From contig FN649741.1 of NCBI GenBank assembly GCA_000310025.1, positions 356,767 through 420,766 of the forward strand: 64,000 nt of DNA, given 5' to 3'. The notes beneath the pieces were generated by a model that ran no database searches, was not told the DNA's origin, and saw nothing but the letters and a program-made list of their open reading frames with translations. This document shows, piece by piece, positions 1 to 10,600 of this stretch (position 1 is the stretch's first letter; each line of letters starts with the position of its first letter). This DNA is from Ectocarpus siliculosus (taxonomy: Eukaryota > Sar > Phaeophyceae > Ectocarpales > Ectocarpaceae). The position numbers and the translations under genes are program-made.

Positions 1-613
1 TAGCGGCCAGATACCATGAACCAACCCTAACTGATGCAGATTAACGACTACTGCTGGTCACAAGTTGTAGTTAATAATTAATAGCACTGATGCCACACAA
101 GGGGTCACAATTCATCTTTGAAGAGTGACAACAAGTCCGAATTTCGTGTGGTCTTGCTCCTGTACCTAATACCTGTTCAATCGACCATCTCCCAACCATC
201 GCCCGTGGCGGAGTCTACGATATCAATTGGAAACCCTCCTGGCCGCTGTAGTCCGAAGGTACGCAGCGATTGGCATCCTACCGACCGCAACTGATGTCAA
301 ACAACAGAGCAAGCTCTACTGAGGGCGAACTTTTCAGGAGGATTCGGCGAGTTTACAGCACAGCTCTGGCTACACAAGTGAAGGTAAAGGGCACATACTC
401 TCGATACGACGGCACCGCAGGTACTGTAGCTGTCAACCAACAACAGGGAACGCCAAAGAGTTGTATCAGGCCGAGCCGGAAGCAGCGTTCAACGATTCAA
501 ATTTTGCTCTCTCTGCTGCTGTGTATCTCACCGCTGCTGGACCTCCGGCACAGAAAACCATACAATTTCTTCACCATCTCCTGCCAAACTCGACGGACCA
601 GCGCGCTGCTCAC

Positions 614-805
614 CTTGCCGGACGCACTAAGGGCCTCGGTTTTCTTGATCTTCTCCATCTTCTTCTTCAAGCCTCGTGCCTTCTTGCTCAGTCCGGCGAG
701 GTAAGGGTTGCTCGTCGTCGCATCATCCTCCTTGCCTCCTCTCATGCTGGTGTCGGCGAAAGCTCTCTGGGCGACCAGCTGCTGTGGTGCACCGGACGAC
801 GCCAT
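614..805 (-). CDS. Exon with basic coiled-coil segment, possibly PYM/eIF2A C-terminus-like (partial gene)
   Basis: The exon starts at the ATG at 805 (an in-frame ATG also exists at 853) and ends at a consensus donor, AAG|GTGAGC, below 614. It encodes 64 residues: a polar N-terminus, then a Lys/Arg-rich amphipathic helix (SKKARGLKKKMEKIKK) and a Gly-Lys at the splice point. The helix followed by 'ASGK' recalls the C-terminal helix of PYM (partner of Y14-Mago) and of eIF2A, but 64 residues are too few to decide. A possible next exon, after an acceptor near 579, reads only about 32 codons to a stop. I could not find a convincing continuation between 1 and 600, so the rest of the gene may lie outside the window. 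It diverges from the plus-strand gene starting near 1678. Confidence 0.4.
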
Positions 806-1677
806 GATCGAGTTGGACCTGTTCGAGTCCTGAGTGTCGGGACTGGGGCTCATTTCACACCCTCGGCTCTCCCAAGTCTCCCTCTCCTCCGTGTGTCCTG
901 AGAAGAGAGGAAGGGGTGGTTGGAAAAGGGTACATACAAAAGTCTACGTAGATCAGATTGTCGCGCGGCGGAGCTTCAGCAGCACGTGGAGTCGCTGGGA
1001 TCAGCACAAAAAATGGCGCCAGTTACTGGCGTGTCGGAAAAGGGATGGACAGAACGAGGACACCAAAGGCACGATGGGCCCACCGTCTACAACGTGTTTT
1101 TGTTATATTTCGCCCGCGAACAGCAGTACAGCACGACCCGGGGTACGAATTTCGAATGGAGTCGAAAGACCCGCTCTCACCAGAAAAACGCGCGGAGCAG
1201 ACGAGATCCAAGCGCCCGCTTTTGAGGCTCTGGAAGTCTCGACCGGTTCTTTAAGATAGCCAGGTGTCAGCAAGGACAAGTGGCAGAGCGGTGAACACGA
1301 CAAACGACGGAAGCGAGCGGCCCTTTGGTTTCTCGCAGGTAAATCCCAGCAGCCTTCTAACTTCTTCCACGCGTATGGCGTGGTATCGGTCAATTTCAGG
1401 CTTTTGAGCAAAGGGGGGCCCGCAGATGAGACAAACAATCGGGTTTTCACGGATACGTTTGAGGCCTTCTTGTAATTTAGAACGTTTCGTGCTTTCGTTT
1501 TTTTGTGTTGGGTTTTTCGTTTCTTCGAGTCTGCGTGTGCGGTGTGCGACGCTGCGACGATGACTTGAGTGTCTCGGCAACAAACGAACAGACCCTACAT
1601 AAAGAGGAGCGAGATGGGCGAGATGGGCAAGAGAGATTGTTGGAAAAAGAACAAAAAACGTACTTCTACAAGTAGGC

Positions 1678-4600
1678 ATGAGATATACGAAGACAGCAGC
1701 GCTGCACAGCGGGAGCGTCTCCGACCATGTCCTTGCAAGAGACCAAGTTGGCGACTCGATACCATTTTCAGCACAGCATGCGGTGATGCTCCGGCGTCTC
1801 CAACGCAGCCGGCTTCAAAATACACTCATCAGGCATAAAGCGCAGCGGTTCGTGGCGTTAAAAGCACTTCGTCAATCATGTGAGCTCCGCCGGCAGCTTA
1901 CCCACGCGCAGGCCGCTGCGTCATCTGTAGCTGGCGGCCGGCGTGCAAACCCGACCCCTCCACCACCGCTGGATCCGAGCGTGAAAGCGCTCATCGAGAA
2001 GCTCACAGAGATTGCAGACATCCTTCCATCAGCACATAACGGTGAGCGAACCCTGCTTGGGCAGTCGAGACAAGGTGTGCCTTGGGGGTGGGGTGAACCA
2101 AATGAGCAACAACGGCCACGAGCATACGCGCAGAATGCCATCCAGCGCAACGCCTCTCGCGCAGCGACAACTGGTGAACCGGATGCTTCGCGAGGCCCGT
2201 CTGTTGGAGGTGATGTGTTGAACCAACTCGACTCAGTTTTACATCACGCCGAGGACGGTGAAGAAGTGGATATGGCGGGGCGGGGCGCGCAACAAGATCC
2301 AAGCGCGCTAAAGGAAGAAGACTACATGGATCTCGCAGAGGAAGACGACGTTCTGGGCCAACAGCTACGCGAGCTAGACTCCAACATGAGCACAATGTTC
2401 CAAAACCTTGAAAATAATGTAGGGAAGGACGGCAAAAAAGACTCCGATTTGTTCAAGAGCGCCGACGCTCAAGAGAACCGCTCCAAGGAAGAAGATGCAA
2501 ACAAGAAACGCGAGGAGCAAGGCCGACAGAAAGAACGGGCGGCCCTCCTGGCGCAGCTGAAGGGCCTGTCTGATGGTGGGCTGACAAGGCGTCCGAAGTG
2601 GCGATGGATCGCGGAGGGCGTCCATGACCCTCCCCCCGACCGGGTCTTGAAGGGAAGGCACCTTTGGAAGGCAGCGGCGTTGCTGATCATCGTGTTTTTC
2701 GTCCGGCCGAAGAGGACGCTCATGCAACGAAAAGCGAGGTGAGATACTGCCTCTTGTTACATGTAGCTCCGGTGCTCGGATCGTACATCATCAATGTATG
2801 GTGAATCCAACCACGACTACCTACAATATCATATGTAGGTTTCAGAGTTGGGGAACGTTCAAGTCCTCATTTTTCAAATTGTCCCACTGCCTTACTGTAG
2901 ACTTGGAAATGTCGAACACACCCTTTTCTTGCTAGTTTGCGTGTTCTTTAGATCTTCTGATGGCTCTAGCATTTTTGTGACCACGACCGCGTCTTTGCTA
3001 GATTTTTGGATTAGCAACTGGCACGAGTTTAATGTGAAGGCAATAACAACAACAACCCATCCGGTTGAGCGTACCAAGTGTACCCGCGCTCGAGGGCGAC
3101 GTCGAAGAAAGAATGAAAAACATGTCAAAATTCCCACATGGTACTGAAAGGGCCATGCAGGAGCGCGAGTATGCAGGGTACAGCAGACTATACGTCGAAC
3201 TTGACGGAGAGGTGTACAACAAAATACTCCACATCTACAAGACTAAACAGTCCTTAGGTGCAGCGAACTGTTCGGGAGGGTGTTCGTCCCTTATTTGATT
3301 CTGTTTCACGTGAGATCACACGTATCTCTACGTTCCTTTCAGTGTCACCCCGAGCGAAACTACAGTATCAACCTAGTGGCTGACAACCCCGTGCGTGAGA
3401 TTCCTACCGCTGCGCACAACGCTTACATCCGGCCCTGCGTCGGCCCGTTGTTGTAAATAGTATGGACAATGTCTGACTGGCGATAATTTTTATGTCGGGG
3501 CGCACGATTATTTTGTCGTTCGCGTTGCTCTCAGGTCCAAGGACCGCGATACACAAGACTGGAACGCGACGCTGACCATCTACTTCGACCGATGCCAGAC
3601 GTGGCTACTGAAAGCAGCGAGGGTGCCGGTCGGTAATTCTGTGCTCAAGAACAGCGCACTAAACTTTCGGCTGAACCGCCGAGACGGCAAGAGGGAGGCT
3701 TTCGGCGGGGGGGGCGCTTCAGGGGGCGGGAATGCCAGAGGGGGCTTCGTGAGCGCCCTTGTCAGGAAAGTGGCTAGAGGGATCAGCCATGAGAGCCTGG
3801 CGCTGACGCTCATGCGCCTAAAAGTGCACGTGAAAGGTGTCTTGAACGGCCTGACTCAGGAGATGCCTCCGACGGATATCATGACTTTCTTCAGCTACCT
3901 TGCGGCCGACGGCAACTACTTCCCAGACGGTTTCTTTTTCGAGGAGGAGACCAAGATGCTCGCGTTCGACGAGCTGGGCGCCGTGCGAAACCTCACCCCG
4001 AACACGGACCGTCCTGACGACTTCGAAGACACGCTCTACGCCCTGCACAACAGCAAGGCATTGGAGGAGGAGCTCGCAGCTAACCACCAGGGCCACCACG
4101 AAGGTTTCTTGGACGCGCACCACCTGGGATGGCTGGTTGACGCTGGACACAGTCTGTTGGAGGGCACGAAGGCGGGCATGGCTGGCCACGCCGCCGCCAC
4201 CGCCGCCGCGGCTCGGCCGACCGACTTGAGAGCAGCCGTCTTGCACGGGCGCGAGCACCTCCCCGGGAAGTTCAGGCCGCTGTATCGCCACGAGGCAAAC
4301 GGTCAATGGCTCGACACGTCGTTTGTGGAGATGATCCTGACCAACTACCTCATGGTGCGGGTGTTGATCCCGTGGATTTTGCTGTACCCGCAAGAGTCCG
4401 GACTGGTCCCGTCCAGCGGCGTGAAGCAGTCGCTCCTCATGCACAACTGCCAGGTGCTGGCTTCGACGGTGTACCTGATCGTGCGGATTCTTCGGCCGGA
4501 GCTCACGGTTCCCAACGCCGATACCATGCAGGCGGCGATGGTGGAGGAGACCGAGCGAGCGGCAAAAATCGCAGCTGCTGCTGCTGCTGCTGCTGCTGCC

Positions 4601-5017
4601 GCCGCAGACGATGACAGCAATGACGGCAATGACAATGACGAGGGGCAGGACAGCAGCAACAGAGACGAGGCCGGCCGAGCCGAATCGGGAGAGGCAAAGA
4701 AGGGAGGGGCGAAGACGAACAAGCTGGGTGCTCGCAGGCGGGGAAGTCGCGCTGCCGCGCCCGTGATACGGCCGAGAACTGTACGGGAGATCATGCAGGC
4801 GAGGCGGTACGTGAGCGTCAGCGATAGGCAGCTGGTGCCCGGGTTGTTGCCGGATGCTTACTTCTTGCCGTTTGCGGAGCAGATGAGACCGTGGGTGCTA
4901 CAACTCGCGGCCGAGTTCGACAGCTGGATGCAAAAGGTCGTGGCCGAAGTCATGGGCAAGGTCGAGAGTAGCGCCATGAGACAAGAGCGGGCAGCACCAA
5001 AGGATCAGGCTGACTGA
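1678..5017 (+). CDS. Conserved-looking protein of unknown function, four exons
   Basis: Exon model: about 1678 (or ATG 1783)-2738, 3079-3211, 3343-3452, 3535-5017 (TGA). All junctions keep phase: AG|GTGAGA at 2738, GAG|GTGTAC at 3211, TT|GTAAAT at 3452, and acceptor ctctcag before 3535. The product is about 893-928 aa. Exon 1 is helical and charged, with a Pro-rich patch and a hydrophobic stretch near its end. Exon 4 is the best-conserved-looking part: it opens with SKDRDTQDWNATLTIYFDRC, has hydrophobic helices around 'NYLMVRVLIPWILLYPQ' and 'LASTVYLIVRILRP', then an Ala13 run with an acidic Asp/Asn tract (about 4567-4660) and a structured C-terminus. I recognise no named domain. The exon 2 acceptor has a poor pyrimidine tract and is the weakest junction. 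It could also be two genes split at the 2738 donor. Confidence 0.6.
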
Positions 5018-6190
5018 ACAAACGCTGTAGTTCGGCAAAATGTACCCTAGGTTTCAAACGGCTTGCCTCAAAACACACGGACATGTACGGGTGAAGCGCG
5101 AGCTCTCTCCAATGGTTCCCTGCGGCCAACGTCGAAAAACTACCACTCATGTCAGATGGTTGCATGCTTGCTCGCGAAATGACAACGTCTAGGTTGCACC
5201 CCAATTTTTACCGCCACCGAAGCGATCGACGCTTCATCGGTTCATGGGTTCTTCAGATGCGACTATTATTTGTAGTGTCAGCAGCGGGAACCGCCCGGTC
5301 GCGGCCAGACACCATAAACCAGTCTGAGCTCGTGTCAACTCTCCCTGGATTGCACGGATCCGTGACGCTGCTCGGGCCCGAAATATAGAAACTGCCACCG
5401 GATGGTTGGAATAAAATGTTTACTTTCTCCGTGCAGTGAAACACACTACGACCCTTGTTCAAGTATCGGTGATGCAGTGCATGTTAGGTATTGTTTTCCC
5501 TCCGTCTATCTACTGGACTGCACAAGAGTACAATGACACGACGATGACGCATAGCTACTCTACATACCAAGCTCTTTCTCCTGTGTTTGAAAAAAATAGT
5601 CCTTCTTATAATTACTGGCTGCTGGTATTACTAGTACTTAAAAGCACTGCCCCTTTCAAGGTATTTTATTTATTAACACACAACACGGCCGTAACTATCA
5701 TGATCATGGTTGTCATCACGACAAAGGAAATCTAGTTGAAATTGTTTCACATATGACGTCGATACACACGGGGGTACCACTACACCACGCACACAGGGTC
5801 CATGTCGGCAACCACTCCCAACCTCTCCTCCCTTCCCCGTACCCAACAAACTGGACACACGAAACACGTACCGGTTGACAAAGAGTATCACGGACACGGA
5901 CTGAATAGGCATCATACCTCACACAAAAGTGACATCGAAAACAATCACTCCACCTAACCACCTATAACCACCTAGCCCACCCAACCACCTACGTCATTGG
6001 CCTCAACGGAAACCATCTCCGATCGCACCGACACTCTCGGTAAACGACCAATCCGGGGAAACGTTATTCGCGCGTTCTGCGCAGGCCCGGCGAAGCAAGC
6101 GATGCTCGTTCTGCCGAAATTTTCCCTGCAAGGGGCTTCCGCCCAGCGTGCTACCAGGACATCGACGTCGGCGCGCATGTACAACGCGCC
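5018..6190. other. Intergenic stretch without a supportable gene
   Basis: Only short overlapping ORFs occur here, with no codon bias or recognisable motif. An AT-richer part lies at 5480-5760. The region separates the plus-strand unknown gene, ending at 5017, from the minus-strand CRAL-TRIO gene. A possible terminal exon of the latter is the 44-codon open frame at 6197-6328 on the minus strand, after the acceptor taacag. It has no diagnostic residues. Confidence 0.5.
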
Positions 6191-6540
6191 CGAAACTCAA
6201 GCGGTAAATGTAGCAGTCAGTCTTGTGCTGACCGTCGATTTTGGGTCAGATCGAGCGATCAAGACTCTTCCCTCGCTGCTGATGGCTGCAGATAGCATGC
6301 AGCGTGTTGAGACGACGATGCAAGAAAGCTGTTAGTAACTTAGCTGCGGAGACCACGGCACACGAAGCGAGTGTTGCATGCGAACAATAATCCTTCCAAG
6401 ATGGGAACGGCTTCGTCGGCAGCGGCGATGCCTGTTCATCGCTCGAAGCAACAACAAAAAAGAAACTGCCCGCACAATTCTAAAGACGATAGAGGATTGC
6501 TTAGCTTCTTTGTGCAAATGGTTACTCAAATTCTTCAAGA

Positions 6541-7600
6541 GGGGAGGGGGGGGGGGGGGGGGGGTACCCTTTTGTTTTGCATGCCTTAACGGTTAAACCA
6601 TTGACCCCCCCTCCCCCAAAGGACGGAGCATTTTTCCCCCAGGACCAATCCCCGATGGCCAATCGTTCCTTCCTACTTTGCCAAAGGGGGCTCAAAAATG
6701 TCTTCCCCAATTTGTCTATCCCACCCATGTTCCTTCCCCCCTTTTCAAACCCCTTTTTACCCCCCAGTACCCCTACCGCCCCCCCCTCTCTATTCCATGC
6801 CTCAAACATCTCCCTGTACGTCACTTGTATTATTCCCAGCTCAGTCATGTACACTTCCCTCTCCTTTTCGTACCTCGGACATTCCGCGACTACATGAACA
6901 CTGTCTTCGCATTCGAAGCCGCAATCGCATTTGAAGTTATCGTCTTCGTCGTCTACCGTCCTATGTCTTCGTCGACGTTCGCGAAGGCCTATCTCCCCGG
7001 TCCTGAATTTGACCTTAAGCTTTGTCCCTGCATCCATTGGTCCATGTAGGTAATCCTTGAACCCTATTCCTTCTTTCAACATTCCGTGCACTTCTAGACC
7101 CTCCTTATCCTTGGATTCTTTCCTTAGATTATGTTCTTCTCTGTCGGCACAAGCAACAGATATCTTCTTCTTGAACCCCTGTAGACCCTCCGTTTCCAGC
7201 GTTTCATCTTCGTCGATGTCCAATCCCTTCCATACGTCCTCTACAACCTTGACCCATTCCGTGGGTTGTCTACCCCTCTTTTTGTTTGCCCACTTCGCCT
7301 CCCATACTATTCTCGGCAACCTCTCCTCTCCCATCCCGCACATGCGATACTGCCATGTCAGCTTCCTTACGTCTCTTCCCGACCGTAGGGATCGGATCCC
7401 CAATTCTGCCCTGACTGCTGCATTACTTGTGCGCTTGGAGCATCCTAGGATGATTTTCGCTGCTTTCATCTGCGCCGCCTCGAGTTCTTTCACTACCTTC
7501 TTATTTCCTTCCCATACTTCTCCGGCGTACTCTAGCGGCGGTACGATTACGCTCTTCAACACCGTCAATTTGATGCGTGTATCAAGGTGCGGGGGGGGGG
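6541..7600 (-). mobile_element. 5'-truncated LINE (non-LTR retrotransposon) 3' fragment, inside a CRAL-TRIO intron
   Basis: Reading on the minus strand from about 7576 the frame is typical of the region after the reverse transcriptase core of LINE ORF2: LKSVIVPPLEYAGEVWEGNKK, an 'AAKIILGCS' segment, then a C-terminal Cys/His knuckle (CDCGFECEDSVHVVAECPRY) and HLW/PLWQSRKERLAIGD. The RT catalytic domain is absent, so the copy is 5'-truncated, as LINE copies usually are. The element end is GCATGCAAAACAAAAGGGTA followed by a run of about 20 C (G on the plus strand, 6541-6564). Its 5' junction is another C-rich tract (7592-7605). It is in the same orientation as the host gene and lies downstream of the exon 8 donor. 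The long open frame that seems to join it to 8339 is exon 8 reading through. Confidence 0.8.
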
Positions 7601-7658
7601 GGGAGGGTAAACCCCCCGCAAATTGATTGCAGGGCGAACCGTCTGTTATTTGTCTCAC

Positions 7659-10600
7659 CGTACGTCGACCTGAGTTGTCGCCGTTCTTTTCGAGAGCCGG
7701 CACGCCACCGCCCTGTTGCCCTTGCACACGCAGACTGTTTTCCTCCGCAGCTGCGACCGCTGCTGCAGCCTCCAGTGTGCCTGTTTCCGCCCGCTGACCG
7801 TTTCCCCCGGCACCCTCTCTCTCCTCCCCCCCCTGCACGGCCCTCTCCTGCTCGCCGAGGGGCACGCCTAAGTCCCTCATTACAGCCTGCAGCCGGTCCT
7901 CTATCGGCTGCGCGTCTTCCTCCGACCGGGGGTGATCCTCCTCAAACAACAACCGCGCGACGGGAGGGCTTCCCCTACCTCCCTCGTGCTCCTGCCTCTC
8001 TGCCTCCACCCCCCGCTCCGCGCCAACACCGACTCCCCCCGAGTCAAGCTCGCGTCGTCTCCGCGACCCGCCTTCATCGGTGACAATCCTTCGGGTGTTG
8101 GGAGGATAAGCATCCTCCCGCATCGCGACGGCGATCCCCTCGTTCGCCGGTAGCGACACGCGGGAGGCGGCGCTGTCGCGGCCGCTGGTTCCAGACCACG
8201 TAGCCCGGCGAGGCCCCAGATCTCGTTCTGGTAGGAGGGAGTGGGCCCTTGGGCTACCGCCGGCGGTGGCGTTGTCGTTGGTGCGAGCTCTAGAACGGCC
8301 ACTTTTAGGAGAGAAGGATAGCTCTTGCGATGCAGGCACGGGTTGGGTCTGCGAGTGTTTTTATTGTTGGCAGAGTGTCACAAGAATTATGGTTCCAGAA
8401 GGGGGAACCGATTGCTGGATTTTTGGCGGCGAAGAAAGCTCGCGTGCCTGATACTGATATTTGCGAAGGGGAGAAAGCTTGAGTCGGACACCGATTGACA
8501 TTGAGCTTCGATTCCACCACGATTTTAATCCTGCACTCTACACAGGGATGGGTGTATGAGCAGATAACTAACAAGTAGGTACAGAAATAGGGGGGGGGTT
8601 GCAGCACGCGAGCAGCAAGCATCTCGTCGCGAGCGCACTGTTACAGCAAAAACTACCTATTTCTGCGAACGATGCTTGGCCCTTTGCACCTTGCTCACCT
8701 TCCCAAACGGAGATCGCTCACCTTCCCAAACGGAGATCGCTGGACCGAAGACGGTTTCCCGTTTTTCTTGGGGCTTTTCTTCTGGGGCGACCTAAACGAC
8801 GGCCGGCGGGTTGGTCTACCGCCACCCTTGGCACCACCGCCGTTGTCGCCGTTCTTGGGCGTGGCGGCGGCGGTGGCCTCGGCGTCGGCGTTGGCGTTGA
8901 TGGCGTCGACAAGCCGGCGAAGATTGCGTTCTTCCGGGCTGTCGGACACCGGTTCGGTCATCGTCCCACCGTATTCTACCGGGAGGAACTGCACAGCAGC
9001 GGGGTAGAGGGGGTTAGCTGGGTGTTACCAACCCGTGTATCACTGAGTTTCAGGAAAAACAAAAAACTACTACAGCAGTGGCACCGCTGTGGCGTGCCTA
9101 TTTCTCTTTCTCCGACTGAGCAAAAGGGGATCTTGCACGAGATCTTGGCGAAAGACGAGCGCGTCGAACGACGCGGTACATCTTGGCGGGCAAAGACAAA
9201 AATTAGCCCATTCCTTGCTGCCAGGCCGTCGCCCTGTGTGAGCCTCCATGACATCACTTTTCAATCAAATCGTGACTATTGTCCCGTCCCCCGTCCCATC
9301 CTCTGGACCCCCCCCCCGTCCCAACACCACAACAAAACTACCGGAGTCTCCCGCCCGCAGTCATGCGTCTCAACCGCCTGCTCCTGCTGCCACTGCTGCC
9401 ACTGCACGCCGCTCACCTGCGGAGCAATCTCGTCCTGCAGAGCGGAAAGGTCGGAGCCCAAGATGCGGATCTTCTGCCGCGTCCTAGCGCTGAGGAACGG
9501 AGACACCACACGGAACGAGAGTCCGAACCATGCCGGGGCGTTCACCACGAAGGTCTTGTGGCAGCGCTCCACGTAGTGAAGGCGAGCCAATTGGGCGACG
9601 GCCTTTACGTACTCCTGGATCTTTCCCGCCAAGGTCTGGGAAACCACCACCGACGATGGTAGAAGGGGAACGAAAATTGGGGGCGAGAAAAAGCCTCCCT
9701 GTGCAGCTACATGTTGGCGTTGGCGATCTCTACCTCTCGCAGCTTTGCAAAGGTAGTGCTTGCTCGGCAAATACGAAGATACAAGACACAAGAGGTAGAG
9801 CAAGCAGCCATCGGAGGCTCTATCCACGTGTAAAGCTCTGCAAGACCACCGAATCAAGTCCCCATTTTTCCACCGCCACATCTGCGACCGTTGGCGATCA
9901 AGCGCGAGAGATGCATTCTACTCTAGCACACGTGCGCCGTTGGAGATAGCACACGTCCTGCTCAACGGCAGACTGACCTGTATCCTGACGTCCTTCATGT
10001 CCTCGATGTTGATCTGTTGAGCCGAGTCCGTCGGCTGCAGCACGCGGTACATATACTCCGACACGAAAATCCAGTGCCTTCATCAGTTCATTCGGCAAAA
10101 CCAAACAACAACAAACACAGCATAGCATCGACAGCAATTGGCAAACGAGCCCATTTCACGTACTGCCACCTTGACGCGAGGACATGCTTGTTGCGCGCCT
10201 CCTAGACCAGATGAAACATTTCGCTAGCAAACAGCGCAAACACGTACTTTGCGAAAGGCACCAAACTCAGCGTTCGAGCACGCGTTGGCCTTGCCGCGAT
10301 GCGTGTGTCGCCACTTGGTGGAAATTACGCGAGAGAGAGCAGTTCGGCTCGCGAGAGGTGCAACTGCGGTTGTAACGGCACCATGGGTACGAACAGCCCA
10401 TGATGGTCGAAACGTCAACTACAAGGAAAGACGACTACTGCTGCGTATACGACCTGTCTTTCGACGCATGATACACTACAATACCAGAAGTATTGATTAC
10501 CGTAAGAGTCGGAGAGTTGGCACGGGCCGGAGAGATGGCACCGGGGTGCGATAAAAAAACCCGAGAAAAAAACATTTAATTCGATTTACGCAACGGGGTC

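Noticed and set aside
2848-3147. 99-codon plus-strand frame (SSDGSSIFVTTTASLLDF)
   Set aside because: Would need a roughly 45-50 bp intron and a poor donor to join the next exon. The 2738-to-3079 junction fits phase better.
3818-4444. 208-codon minus-strand ORF
   Set aside because: Shadow of the well-supported plus-strand exon 3535-5017; no motif of its own.
6522-8339. One 605-codon minus-strand ORF taken as a single protein
   Set aside because: The upper half fits as a CRAL-TRIO exon (acceptor before 8348, donor ACG|GTGAGA at 7659). The lower half is a LINE fragment beyond that donor. The joint frame runs through poly-C and is chance read-through.
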